A stretch of 64,000 nt of DNA, taken from assembly GCA_011032825.1 (NCBI GenBank), contig JAADJZ010000026.1, positions 62,001 through 126,000 on the forward strand. The letters are read 5' to 3'. A program made the translations under genes and the position numbers. This DNA comes from Massariosphaeria phaeospora (lineage: Eukaryota > Ascomycota > Dothideomycetes > Pleosporales). The notes under the pieces are model-generated. The model was given only the letters and a program-made list of their open reading frames with translations. It was not told where the DNA came from and made no database searches. Of this stretch, positions 11,000 through 22,146 are shown piece after piece (position 1 is the first letter of the stretch; the number at the start of each line of letters is the position of its first letter).

Positions 11000-12883
11000 C
11001 TATATATACCTAGCTGGCCGAGTGATTTTGCGCCCGCAAGAGTTGACAGTAGGCGCTGCAGCTGGCGCAGCTACATCAGACGACTTACTATTTCCAGCAC
11101 CTCCAGCACGACGCGCACGCTTTTTCTGCTTAATAAAAGGCTTTGAAGCTACTTTCTTGCCTTTTTGAGATAATTGTAGAGCTTTTTGAGCGTCTCTCTT
11201 CTCCTTTTGGCGCTGTTTTTCTTGTGCGCGCGCAGCTGCCTGTTCAGCTTTCTTAGCCTTCTCTCTCTTTTGCACTAACTTGGCTGCCTCTCGCGCTACA
11301 CGCTTCTCCTCTGCAAGCTTCTCCTTGAGTAGCTTATTATTGTTTTAAAGCTCTTTTCTATTAGCTTTTGCAAGCTCTTCTTTATGTGCAAGGCGTTAAA
11401 AAATCTCATATCGTTTCTCTGCTTCTCTCTTAGCACGAGGTGACCAGAAAACAGCACCTCTATAATACTCCTGATGCTGCTGTAGAGGTAGAGCTTTACG
11501 CTTTGTAGAGCGCTGCTTTTTCTTCTGTAGAGCTTCTTTTATAGCAGCCATCTCATAGTGTAGAAGCTCGTTCTGAGCTACAAGGTAGTGGAGAGTTCTC
11601 ATTACTTTGCGCGTCTCCCTAGAGTGCGTATCCTCCGCAGATCTATTAATCAACGTCTCTATTTTCTGCCAATCGCCTCCTGAGTAGACTAAAGTAGATG
11701 ATTCTAACGATCCTGAGCTGTTTGGTGTTGATGGCCTGAACCTATCGAGTATCCTGTCTAGATTGAGTGGCGATATGCTAGTAGCTTTAAACGAGCTAAG
11801 TATTAGCTTCTCGTTGAATGTAGAGCTCTAGGCGCCCTAGAATAATAAGAAGAAGTAGCTTTTATTAATTGAGATCTATTCAAGCGATGTATAGAGGTGT
11901 TTTGTAAGCTCTTAACTATAGTTAGATGCTAGTGGACTAAAGCATTCAACATCTAGTGGTTGCAGCGTATGAGTTGAATGCGAAGGAAATATACAGAGTA
12001 GTATCCTATTCTTATCGCAGAAGTTGATAAAATCGATCGTTACATGGCTGCCGTGCCTGTCAATAATAAGTAATCGCTATCTCCGCCGTGCTTTCTGCTT
12101 TGTATAGCGATTGAAAACTTGTTCTAGCTACGCAAGGCCTATCTCATTGTTTGTCTAGCCTAATAGAGAAGTTGTGAAATGTACTGTATAAATGCTAGGC
12201 TCGATATTCTCAACCCAGCTAGCTTGTACGTCTCCTTTGGCAGCTGGATAGATAATAGCTAGCGGCAGCGCGGTGCCATCAGCGCAAATTGACGCCAATA
12301 GCGTTATCTACTTACGAGAGCTATCTTGGAGAGCTAAGTTTACACGCTTACGTGTATAAGCCTCTTTGCTAAAGATTCTTTTTAACTTTGCAAGCACTCC
12401 AATTGCGAAGCCTTTTTCATCCATATTGTAGGTATCCTGAGGCTAGATATCGTACTAAGTGACTTTCTCTTAGAGTAGTTGAAAATACAAGCTGTATTTC
12501 TTAGAGGAATCAGCGTTGTAGCGTACAGAATCCATGGCAGGTGCCTAGCGAGATGTTAAGTCATCCTTATTGCGCTCTAGAAAGCGCGTAACCTAGCTCT
12601 TAGAGACGTCCTGTTTTGCTAGCTTAGAGGCGTATAATTGTATCATTGCTCTTGTAGGTAGTAAGCGTCTCTCTGTAAGGCTTTTGATATATTTGACAAG
12701 CTCAGCTTCGTGCTGTACGTTAAGTGCGCGCATGTTGTTGTACGCGTCGTCGCGTGGGCGCGTAATCAGGCGATAGCGGCGCGACAACGTTGTGCGATTA
12801 ACACTATATTTATCAGCAATTTTTTTATATACAAGTTTTTCTCCTGGTTTCAGCGCGTCGATAGCTGCAAGCGCTTTATCCAT
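11000..12883 (-). pseudogene. TE-3 transposase, stop-riddled
   Basis: The frame begins at ATG 12883 (MDKALAAIDALKPGEKLVYK, a helix-turn-helix start: KIADKYSVNRTTLSRRYR) and ends at 11000. The three longest open pieces (12883..12593, 11653..11396, 11275..11000) share one frame, so interruptions are stops, not indels. The core shows YNMDEKGFAIG (first Asp), IDRHGSH (second Asp; Arg replaces the usual Gly) and LQPLDVECF (third Asp intact). The tail is a Lys/Ala/Glu/Arg-rich coiled coil. Within LL*EKVT*YDI*PQDTYN the three stops are TAA, TAG and TAG, where Gln codons are expected. It is non-functional. Confidence 0.88.
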
Positions 12884-12937
12884 AGCTATTGTGGTTGTTG
12901 AATTATAGTAAGGTAAAGTTTAGGTGTTGGTTTTGAG

Positions 12938-12981
12938 AATCGTGCACGACCCGAAACCGTGCACGAGGTGCACGGGCACTG
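12938..12981 (-). repeat. Right terminal inverted repeat of TE-3
   Basis: This is the partner of 10846-10889. Confidence 0.93.
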
Positions 12982-13547
12982 TACTGAACACTCGTTTCGA
13001 CCTGCCTGTGATACCGATTATGAAGCCCTTCTCATCTATATTGTACGTGTGCCGAGCGTTAACGTAATACTCCTCAATCTTACGCTGTAGCAAGTTAAAG
13101 TACAGCTTGTACTTGCCTGCAAACTTAGCTGCGTGGCGATTCTAGTCCATCCTAGTCGCCTATTTTGATATAAGATGGACGTTGTTTTGGTTGATAAAGC
13201 GCGTAACCTAAGTCTCAGAGACCTCTCGTTTGGCTATATGGGAGGCGAAATTCTGAACTATGTCTCTAGTAGGTGGCAAGTAACGCGCTAAGAGTCTTTC
13301 TATGTATCTTACAAGCTTTAACTCTTTGTGTAGAGTAAAGTTGCGTTGCTGTTGTGCCTCAACGTTTCGTGGCTTTGTAATGCCTTAGTGCCTTTAAGCG
13401 AGCGTACGTCGATCACAGCCATATTTTGCTGCAATTTCTGTATACTGAAAAAATTCGCTAGAATTTAGCAACTCTAAAGCTGCAAGCGCTTCATTAATAG
13501 GTGGCATGGCTGTAGAGTTATCGCGTGTTGAAGTTTTGGTGTTTTGA

Positions 13548-13595
13548 TGTTGCGCGGGCATTGACTGAACGCGGGCATTGAGTGCACGGACATGG
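13548..13595 (-). repeat. Right terminal inverted repeat of TE-1
   Basis: It is identical to the reverse complement of 7505-7552 and is followed by TA at 13596-13597. Confidence 0.95.
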
Positions 13596-13865
13596 TAATC
13601 CGGGTTCGTGAAGTAACCTGTCCATATGCCATGCACTTGCGAGATGGCGACGCGTGTGGCAGCATATGACTTGATAGTGTTGGGACCTTCCATGTGAATT
13701 AATTAGAGTACCTATGAGTACGGAGAAGCGAACTATGCTGTACGTCCAGGCCGAAGATATTATATACACCAAACCAACCGTCTGCACTTGGTATCATCCT
13801 GTCGTCATTCCATGTCCATACCTCCTCGTGTCGTGTTCATGATGTAGATGCAGTCGTTCCCCAGT

Positions 13866-14716
13866 CTATAACCTCATGAAGATGCCAGCGAGGGCTCCCA
13901 ATCCTACCAGCGCGCCCGAAAACCTCCACTGCGTCGCACCAGCTTGCATATTTTCGAATGGACTTCCGTTGCCTTCGCCGGTCCTCTGTGTGGGCTCCGC
14001 GGGAGGCGCCGGCGGTGGCTGCGTCGTACGAGGGGCAGCAGTCTCAGCGGCCGAGCTCGGTGACGCCGGAACCGAGGATGCAGCTGGCGTTGATGTGATC
14101 GACGGCTCGTTCTCCACGGTCGACGTGATGATGCGTCCAGTCTCGATTGCAGTGTGAGGGCCGATGACAATGGGCACCATCAGCAGCAGCGTATTGCCAT
14201 CCTTATCCGTCGTTGTCTTGATGATGGTCGAGGAGACGGCACTCCTCAAATCGGCTCCCTTCGTTGTCTTGTGCTCGGTCGGCTTGGTCGAGTGCTCGGC
14301 TTTCCGCGTCGTGGGCTGGGGCGCGGCTTTGGTCGAGGTGCAAGCAACGTACGCGCCGCTCATGATGGTTTCGGGGATCGGGTTGCCGACGGCGCCGCAG
14401 TACATCTGGAGGGGCCCCAGGAAGAGCAGGTTGATGGTCCAATCGTCGACATCGCAGGTCGAAGCGATGCACGAAACCGCGCTGGACAGGTAGGAAGCGC
14501 TCTGGCTGGCGTCACACAGGCCTGCGGGACGCGTCAGAAGTCAGAAGCCATGCCGGCAGCGACACACTTACAGCTTTGAGAGTCGCAGCCGTCGCTGGTC
14601 TTCGCCAGGCAGTCCGTGAAGCAGTCGTTCAGCCCCTGCACCAAATCAAACCCACTAGCCAGCGCGCACAGCCCGAGGACTTGCAGGGCCACGGCCAGCA
14701 CACTCAACGACGGCAT
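13866..14716 (-). CDS. CFEM-domain protein, probably GPI-anchored
   Basis: The start at 14716 gives a signal peptide (MPSLSVLAVALQVLGLCALASG). Exon 1 is 14716..14572, the intron 14571..14522 has GTAAGT...CAG ends, and exon 2 is 14521..13866. The join rebuilds a Cys codon and yields the fungal CFEM pattern DCFTDCLAKTSDGCDSQSC followed by LCDASQ and SCIASTC. After the domain comes a long Ser/Thr/Pro-rich stalk (about residues 120-250) and a hydrophobic C-terminus (FSGALVGLGALAGIFMRL) suited to GPI attachment. CFEM proteins sit on the cell surface; some bind heme or act in host interaction, but the role here is unknown. It is divergent from the NACHT gene, with 842 bases between start codons. 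Confidence 0.9.
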
Positions 14717-15558
14717 TTTGATGAGGATCCGAAGCGAGAGTGGAGAGATGAAGATGCGGCGAAGCCGGGGGAGGAGTGGGCGCCATGGTGCGGTCGGGCC
14801 GGGGACGAGCTGAGCCCCGTAAAGGGAAATCGGGGATGGATCAGAATCGCGGTGCAGGTGCCCCATGGAGCTTCGTTGACGCCAGCCGCATTGATCGCCA
14901 GAGCAGCGTCACCGGCCAGTCAGCGGCCCGCTCCCTCTGGCGGCCCACAGAGCGGCCAAGCTAGAGCCGTTGTTTTCGTGGTTCCGGCCACGCTTGTGTT
15001 TCAGACAGAGGGGTGGTCTTCTCCAAGTCGTCAATATCTACTGTTATCTTGACAGCATGTATAACATTATGGAAGTCCCCAGGTTCGATATGGACCGTAG
15101 CCAAAGGTGGTCGCTGCTGCTTCACGAGAGCGCGCCGAGGGTCGTGCTTGCCAGACGCGACCCGCATGGCGTCTGAACTTTTCCAGCGACCGCAGTTCTC
15201 CATTCCATCTTCGTCCATCTCCACTTTACTGTTGTGTGGCTTCAGTTACTCCCTCTCATGGTGAATAATGCCCTGTACTGTCATATTCTCTGGAGCTGGA
15301 CAATATGAGGACTGCGAACGCTAAGTAGGTAGGTATGGAGCGAGGACCCCTGGTGGCTGCGCTATAGATCAATACGTCCCAGTCGGCGGGGCCACTGCGA
15401 TATTCGCCTATGAGCAGCGTCGGTAGCCTTTTGGCGCTCATGCAGACACATGTAAGCGTGCCCCGCACTCTTCATTACCTCAGCCTCAGCCTCAGCCTTG
15501 GGGTCGCGTTATCTAGGAGGGACAGAGATTTCTGTCATCGTCTGGGACCTCGACCCTC
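14717..15558. other. Shared upstream region of the CFEM and NACHT genes
   Basis: This is divergent intergenic sequence. The GC-rich part next to the CFEM start and the rest show no coding signal that I trust. No repeat or RNA gene is seen. Confidence 0.5.
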
Positions 15559-18295
15559 ATGGAAGCCCTTGCCGCAGTAGGTCTGGCTGGCAACATTGTT
15601 CAGTTCGTCGATTTCTCATGCAAATTGTTCGACCAAGCGACGTCGATATACCACTCGACCTCCGGAACGTCTCGAGACGCTGAGGATTTAGAATCTATCA
15701 CAAGAAACTTACAAGACTTGAGCGTCAGGCTGTCTCAAAAGAACCACAACCAAACTCATCCCCAAGATCACACTGCTTTGAAAAAGCTGGCCAAGGAGTG
15801 TGAAACTACTGCGAACGAGTTACTCTCTGCCTTGCAAGCTTTGAAGGCTAAGAAACCGGACTCGAAATGGAACAGTTTCCGCACTGCTCTAGCCAGTGCT
15901 TGGAAGCAGCCGCGGGTTGATGCTTTGGAAAAGAGACTGCATACCTACCGTTCTCAGTTGATCATACAGCTACAGGTCTTGCAGAGGTTAGCACCCTCGT
16001 GTTTCCGATCGGGATTACCAGCTAAGTCACGCTAGCAACGAAAAGTCGGAGATACTTCACCTTCTGGATGAACTCAGTGGAAAAAGCCAACGAATGGGCA
16101 CTGTTGTAACCAACCAGATCTCCGGTTTGAGAAGCGAGATTCAATATGCTGTCAAGGCTCTGCGAGAAGATTTCGCCCAGCAGAACTCGGCAAAGACGAG
16201 CATACTCGTCATGCGCGAATCATCACCAGCTATCGATATCTCTGCACTCGCGAGCAAACTCATCTCCAGTGAAACGTCCGGGATAAATATGGTCGTAGCC
16301 GTAGCATTATTGGACCGTCTTACATTCGACCAAATCGAGTCTCGACATTCTCAGATTCACAAGACTCATCCACGTACATTTGAGTGGGTCTGGTCTAATA
16401 AATTCGAGCAGTGGGTCAAATCACCTAAACAGCTGTTCTGGATAAGCGGCAAACCCGGAAGCGGCAAAAGCACACTGATGAAATACATTGTTGATAATCC
16501 CAACACACACTTTTTGTTGCGTCAATGGGCAGCACCGCAGGAGTTAGTTGTCGCAAGTTACTTCTTCTGGATCAATGGAAGTGAATTGCAGCGCTCACAA
16601 GAAGGTCTGCTCCAATCTGTACTCTACGAGCTTCTCCGCCAGTGTCCTGATCACATCGAATCAGTGTTACCGGAAGCGTGGCAAACCATGGAAACGAGCA
16701 AATCAGAGGGAAAGTCTTCCCAGTATGCTTGGAAGAAAGCCGAGCTACTCAAAGCTTTCCAACGGCTCGTTAAGCTAGATCGAAATGGACCACGGTTTTT
16801 CATTTTCATCGATGGTCTCGACGAATACAAGGGCAGTCATGAGGGTCTCATCGAAACCATCAGTCACATGTCCAGTATGGGTGTGAAAATCTGCGTGGCA
16901 AGTCGTCCATGGAATGTCTTCGAAGATGCTTTTGGGCAAGACCTGGACTGCAAGATCTACATGGAAGAGCTAAATAAGCCTGACATCGAGTTGTACGTCA
17001 ACGACAAGTTACGTTCCCGTGCCGAGTTTCAAAGCATGCAGCTAAGCACTACCGATTCGGACGAGATCCTCAACGAAATCATAGACAAGTCGCACGGCGT
17101 CTTTCTATGGGTCTGCCTCGTGGTACCTTCCCTGATTGAAGGCTTGCGAAACCGCGACCGATTTTCGCAACTGCAAAAGCGCCTGCGAGACTTCCCTAGT
17201 GATCTAGACGAGTTCTTTGGGCATATCTTCCGGTCACTAGACCCCACATATAAGATTCAAATGGCGCACATGTTCCAGGTGGCATTAGCAGCCAGGGATC
17301 CATTATCCCCACTCGCCTATTGGTTTTTCGACGAGATTGAAGATAGCCCTGATATGGCCTTGTCAATGCCCGTCGAACTTCTCCAAGAGAGTGAGTTTGA
17401 TCGCCGGGGCCAGGAGATGAAGATTCGAATCAATGGACGGTGTAAAGGCCTGCTCGAGATTACTAGTCTTCCGAATAAATCTCTAACCAACCACTACCGC
17501 GTCGACTTTCTCCACCGAACGGTCAAAGATTTCCTCATGACCACAGAAACGGGCCAAAGGGTGCTCAATTTGCAGCAACGTGGATTTGATGCCGACTTGG
17601 CCATTTGTAAGGCGACATTAGCAGAAATGAAGGCGAAGCATTTTGAGCATGTCAATAGTTCGCCCCTCCATAGCTTTCTTATCTCTGCGAAGCAGTACGA
17701 GGTCAAGAACCAAAAAACACCGCTTCCCTATCTCAACGAGCTGCAACGCTCAATGAAAGAGCTTATGCTCTGCCGCAACGGAACCGCGGATCATTTCTGG
17801 CGAACCAGCTATGAGTCTGTTTTCACCGCTGCCGTGGACTGGGATCTCCTATTATACGTCAAGCACATCCTGCACGAGACCGCCTCTTCCCTTTCTAACC
17901 GCGAGATCAGCGCCCTCGTAACCGCCACCATGCGCGCCTCCCTCGCCATGACCTCTCTCGTCCTGTCCATCGGCCCCTTCATCACCATCGACATGCAGCG
18001 CCAGAAAGACTTCCAGACGTATTTCCAGCACCGCGAACCCGATGAGCTGTGGAGCAAACTGCAGGTGTGGTGCAGGTACGCGGCGTTTGATATGAACGAG
18101 CGTGGGGATTTTGCGTATTTCAGTTTTGCGGCGCTGCTGGATGGGAAGCTGGCGCAAAGGGAGATTGAACAGCTGAAGGCGATATTGAGGAGGGAGGGAA
18201 GGGTGAGGGAGAAAGGGGGGGAGAGGACGGCGCGGGAGGAGAAGGCGCGGATGAAGGAGGCGCGGAAGTCTATATTTCGTAGGATTTTCCGTTGA
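15559..18295 (+). CDS. NACHT-domain STAND protein with SesA-like N-terminus
   Basis: Two exons, 15559..15986 and 16036..18295, join across a 49-base intron to encode about 895 residues. The N-terminal ~140 residues (MEALAAVGLAGNIVQFVDFS...) are helical and resemble the SesA-like domain at the front of fungal STAND proteins. A linker with RHSQIHKTHPRTFEWVWSN leads into the NACHT NTPase: Walker A FWISGKPGSGKSTLMKYI near residue 280 and Walker B FIFIDGLDEY near 397. The C-terminal half has no visible WD40, ankyrin or TPR repeats; it ends in a charged helix with RKSIFRRIFR. STAND proteins act as signal-triggered switches, in fungi often in heterokaryon incompatibility and cell death. Trigger and output here are unknown. 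The reading frame is intact. Confidence 0.9.
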
Positions 18296-19295
18296 TCGGT
18301 TAGCGACGCTTGAGCTCTATCCCAAACTTCAAGATAGCCCTTTTCTCTTCTCTTCTATGCCCTATGTTCCAACTGCAACGTCGCACCTGAATCGCTGTTT
18401 CGTACGCACGATAGATCATATCACATGTATATTTGTCCTCGTGACTAAAGAAACCGCGCTGATTGGTCAATTCGATCGATTGCGTTAAACAACAACGCTG
18501 TCGCTACGGTGGACAGCGCGAGGGCTAGATCTAGATCTACATCTAGACTCAGGCAGAAGCAATGTAGTGTACGTAATGTTCAGGAGGCAGCTAAACATGT
18601 GCAGACGTCTTAGACTTGCTCACGTGCTACATGAACATAGGCGCGAGCTTGATACAGATGATTCACTAGAGACCTAGATTACAATATCTAAATTTTGAGT
18701 TGAGAGCGTTCTAAGCGCGGGTAGGTAGAGTTCAGGTGCTGGCTGTCACGTGACTGTCTTGCTACGAAGCTGATGTATCCAATAATAGGTTTTGGAACTA
18801 TAAAGGCATGGGAAGAGTACGAGCTACAAGGAAAGGATAGGGCCGTTATATTTGTGGTGTATGTATGCGAGATTATATTTGGATATCTAGTGCTGCTCAC
18901 GTGTCTAGACGATGCGTATTTCTGATACTATAGCGCGGTCTTGGAAACAAACCAGCTACTCAGCTCTCTACCTAACTAATAGCCCAATTTCGATGGGCGC
19001 CGGCGCTCACGATTACTCAATACTAACTTAGTTACTAGATCGAATTCAGCCTAGGGCTGTTGGATATCTGCGCTTACATAACCTGCATGAATATAAATAA
19101 TATAACTAGATCTATCCTAAATCTAAGAATTCCATCCTCCGACCTCCACCATCGCCCCACCGACCTCCAACTACAAATACCATGTTCGTCGCACCTTAAG
19201 CCGCGTACAATCTACTCTCTACAAGCCCCATCTCCCTCACAAACCAGACAAATCGTTCCTTCTTATCTTCAATTACCTACCCACATACTTTCCGA
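18296..19295. other. Intergenic, AT-rich, nothing recognised
   Basis: One kilobase of AT-rich sequence with a small run of tctaga/ctagat repeats near 18,525-18,550. No coding frame, RNA gene or inverted-repeat element was found by eye. Confidence 0.5.
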
Positions 19296-21703
19296 ATGGA
19301 TCCAACAAACGCCAGACTGAACGTCAGGCTCGCGAACCTTCGAGCCACACAGGCGCATCTCGCAACGACGCAGGCGAATCTCGCAACGACGCAGGCGCAG
19401 CGCAACGAGGTGGTTGGGCGGCTGAACGGGAGTGTGAGATTGCCGGATGGCCGCATGCCTGCGGTTCCGGATTATGGCGTGCTGGCTGTGAGACGCCGGG
19501 GGGTGAAGAAGGTGAGGGTCGGCGGCGGCGGTGGTGGGGACGGGGAGGTGGGTGGTGCTGGTGGGGGGACGTGAGTGGTGGTGCGATGTTTTTGGCGCTG
19601 CCGGCGGAATTGAAGGCGAATGTTTTGGCGGTTGTAAGTCTTGCGCGCATTTTTCGATTGATCGATGGAACAGAACGGGTATACAGGAGTAGGAAAAACA
19701 AACACTAGAGAAAGGTTGTTAACTCTATCTTGCCTTCTAGATCCGCGCCAAATCCGACCTCTGCGCCCTATGTCTGACCTCCAAGGCGTTCCGCCGCCCG
19801 CCGCTGTACCGGCGCGTGGAAATCAACGTGCGCAGCTGGAAAGACGTGTTGCGGTTTCTGAAGTGCGCGAGTGCGGCGTTGCGCTGTGTGCGGACCTTGA
19901 CGCTGCTGGACTATCGCAAGGGGGTTTTGGGGGATGGCGAGGGGGCCGCGATGGTCAAGAGGGGGAGGCAGGAAGTCATGGTGGTGGCGAACGATGACGC
20001 GGTGAGACGGGCTGTGGGCCATATTCTGATGAGGCTGCCGGAGGGCGGGTTGACGACTTTTCGGTAGGTGCGGGTTTGGGAGGGATGGGGATGCCCGCGT
20101 GGGCTGCTCTGCTTGTAAGGAGGCCTGACTGACGTATAGACAGGCTCCTCTCCGACATACCTGCTGAAGCAAACCGTCGACATCCTAATACGCCCGTCAG
20201 AAGAACTTGAAGCACGTCCACTTCCCGCTGGCCAGCTCCGCCGACGGCTCCGTGCCGGACATGGAGCGCTTCTTCCGCGGCGGTCTGCGCACCATCGACG
20301 TGCAGGTCGCTGCTATCGACAGCGACCCCTTCTGCGCCTTCTTCGAGCGCCTCTTCTCCAGCGCAACGCGCGACTTGGAGCGCCTGGCCATCGCCTTCAC
20401 GCCGCCGCCCCGCGACGACAACGACGACGATGACGCGGATGAGGAGAATAATGAGCTGGTCGCCCAGCGGCGCCGCATGTGGGCGACGCTGGCTAGCCGC
20501 CACGAGTATCATGTCCATGTGGAGCCGCACGCTGCGCTGCGGCAGCTGAGCCTCACCGAGGTCGATCTCACGGCGTCGTGGTCGGAACTGCTGCTCCACA
20601 TCCTCGACGTGCCGCGCATGACGCACCTCACGCTGATCCGGTGCCGCGGCGACGCCGCCTTCCTCGAAGCGTTTGGCCGCGCGGGGTGCTCGTCGCTGCA
20701 ATATCTGTTCGTGCAATTTTCCGGCGCAGCGCTCGACTCCGACTCCGACGCCGACTCTGACACCGACATGGCCGCGCCCCCCGTCGACGTCGACGCCTGC
20801 CTCGCCCCCATCTACACCTCCTGCACCCGCCTCTCCAGCCTGCACCTGCACTGGCGCGAAGGCCAAACGCCCTCCTGCACGCTCTCCCACATCGCCACCC
20901 TGGGCGCGCATCTGCGCTGCCTCTCACTCGACTACACGCCGCGCGACGGGGCGGCGCCGGACGTGGCGCTCGACGACGAAGGGCGCCGCCGCGGCAAGCG
21001 GTCGGCGCTGTCGGTGTGGAAGCTGGCCGTCGTGTGTCGCGCGTGTGCGCGGCTCGAGCAGCTGGGCTATCGCATCCGCGACGAGGCGCTCGAGCCGAAG
21101 AAGTGGGAGCTCGTGGACCGCGGGGTGCATCTTGGGGAGGGGGCGGCGGGGCTGCGGATTACGCATTTGGAGGAGAAGCCGAAGTCGAATACGTTTGTGA
21201 ATGAGTTGGTAAGTTGAGCTGGGTTGCGGGTTTTTTCTTCAGTGCCCCTTTTCTCTCCAGTGCACGCACTGCTTTTTGCGCTTCGCCACATCCCCCCCAC
21301 CTTCAACAGCAACTCATCCGTAGTCTTTCTGTCTTTCTGTCTATCTATCTATCTATCTGCCGCTAACCCCGCTTCCCCCCTCCAGAAATGCCTCACCACC
21401 CTCCGCCACCTCCACACCCTGCACTTCCGCACCCACCACCTGCACCACCACCCCACCGTCCTCGCCGCACACCTAGCCTCGGCACTACAACCCACAACCC
21501 TCACGCGCTTCGCGGCCCTCGTCTTCGCCCACATAGCGAGCCCGCGGCTCCGCGCCCTGATCTACGGCTCCGAGTTCGCCGCCTGGCACACAGACCGCCA
21601 GGCCGCCGCGCTGCTGGACTGGCACGTGGAGACGGTGCCGCAGCACCGGTTTGCGCGCGCGCGCGGGTCCGCGACGGCAGCGGGCAGGTGGCGGCCGCGA
21701 TGA
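19296..21703 (+). CDS. F-box / leucine-rich-repeat-like protein, gene model damaged or uncertain
   Basis: The apparent N-terminus (MDPTNARLNVRL, then repeated ATQAHLATTQANLATTQ) is open to 19574. The F-box (MFLALPAELKANVLAV) lies at 19586 in another frame. From there a phase-0 intron (19634..19740) leads to IRAKSDLCALCLTSKAFRR. The frame stops at CGG-TAG near 20067. Conserved sequence resumes as YLLKQTVDILIR (about 20158-20193) and then, one base out of phase, as KNLKHVHFPLAS (20201 on). A long LRR-like exon runs to 21208, then a 177-base intron (21209..21385) and a last exon to 21703. An Asp-rich loop lies near 20,740-20,770. F-box proteins select substrates for SCF ubiquitin ligases. At least two junctions do not close with plain GT-AG introns, so this may be a decaying gene, an assembly slip or unusual splicing. 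Confidence 0.6.
21340..21360 (+). repeat. CTAT microsatellite inside the last intron
   Basis: A short tandem run of tcta units, preceded by tctttctg repeats, lies within the 21209..21385 intron. Confidence 0.8.
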
Positions 21704-22146
21704 GCAAGAGCGTGGGGCGGTTGAGAGCGCAGTATCCGGAGGTGGTGGGCGGGGTGGAGGGGGTGCGCGGGGAGGCGGGTGGGGAGGTTTCATTATGAGG
21801 GTTAGGGCGCTGAGAAAGTGAGGTGCTTTTATAGGCAGGCGTAAGTTCAACGTGTTTGGCGGGACGGGATGTCGTACAGCACACTTAGACGTAGTTTGGC
21901 CCACTCTAGGACAAGATAAATGAATAGTTTTCACGTGATTATGTGGCAAGGTCTTATTCGTTTTCAGCGGGAGCTAGCCCCGTTCAAGAGGTCACGCTTT
22001 TAGGTCTATAAAAAGACCTTGCAGAGGATATCATATCCACACATAACCACCTCGGCAAAGCTCCGTTAAAACGCCTATAATGCCCACTCCGCCTCGCAGT
22101 CAAAGTGTAAAGTGCAAAGTCACGGTCAAGCAACCCCTCACCCCAC
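21704..22146. other. Convergent 3' intergenic region
   Basis: It lies between the F-box/LRR gene and the end of the tRNA ligase gene and probably holds both 3' UTRs. Nothing else is recognised. Confidence 0.5.

Larger units (their letters stand above)
10846..12981 (-). mobile_element. Nested pogo/Fot1-like transposon (TE-3) inserted inside the TE-1 transposase
   Basis: The element is 2,136 bases and flanked by TA at 10844-10845 and 12982-12983. Terminal inverted repeats are identical for 44 bases (10846-10889, 12938-12981). TCGTGCACG occurs twice (10861 and 10878, starts 17 bases apart), with a third GTGCAC core near 10854. It lies in the same orientation as TE-1 and separates the first catalytic Asp segment of the TE-1 transposase from the other two. 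Confidence 0.93.
7505..13595 (-). mobile_element. Outer pogo/Fot1-like DNA transposon (TE-1), decayed and carrying two nested insertions
   Basis: The element is 6,091 bases as it stands and is bounded by TA at 7503-7504 and 13596-13597, the target duplication of Tc1/mariner-pogo elements. Its 48-base terminal inverted repeats (7505-7552, 13548-13595) are identical. Its transposase reads on the minus strand from about 13,510 (MPPINEALAALELLNSSEFF, a helix-turn-helix start). It is split by TE-3 after the DEKGFIIGITGRSKRV segment (first catalytic Asp) and resumes below 10,845 with LDGHSSH and LQPLDV (second and third catalytic Asp), then a Lys/Ala/Glu-rich coiled coil near 9,700-10,050. Many TAG, TAA and TGA stops break the frame, including a Gln-to-TAG in HST(Q)TLQPLDV. 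The element cannot make an intact transposase. Confidence 0.88.

Noticed and set aside
7505..13595. CRISPR-like or novel multi-gene system within the repeat block
   Set aside because: The repeats are terminal inverted repeats with TA duplications and the frames are pogo/Fot1-type transposases; no spacer array or extra cargo gene is present.
20509..20927. Long minus-strand frames opposite the F-box/LRR exon
   Set aside because: Arg/Ala/Gly-rich antisense shadows caused by high third-position GC on the coding strand.
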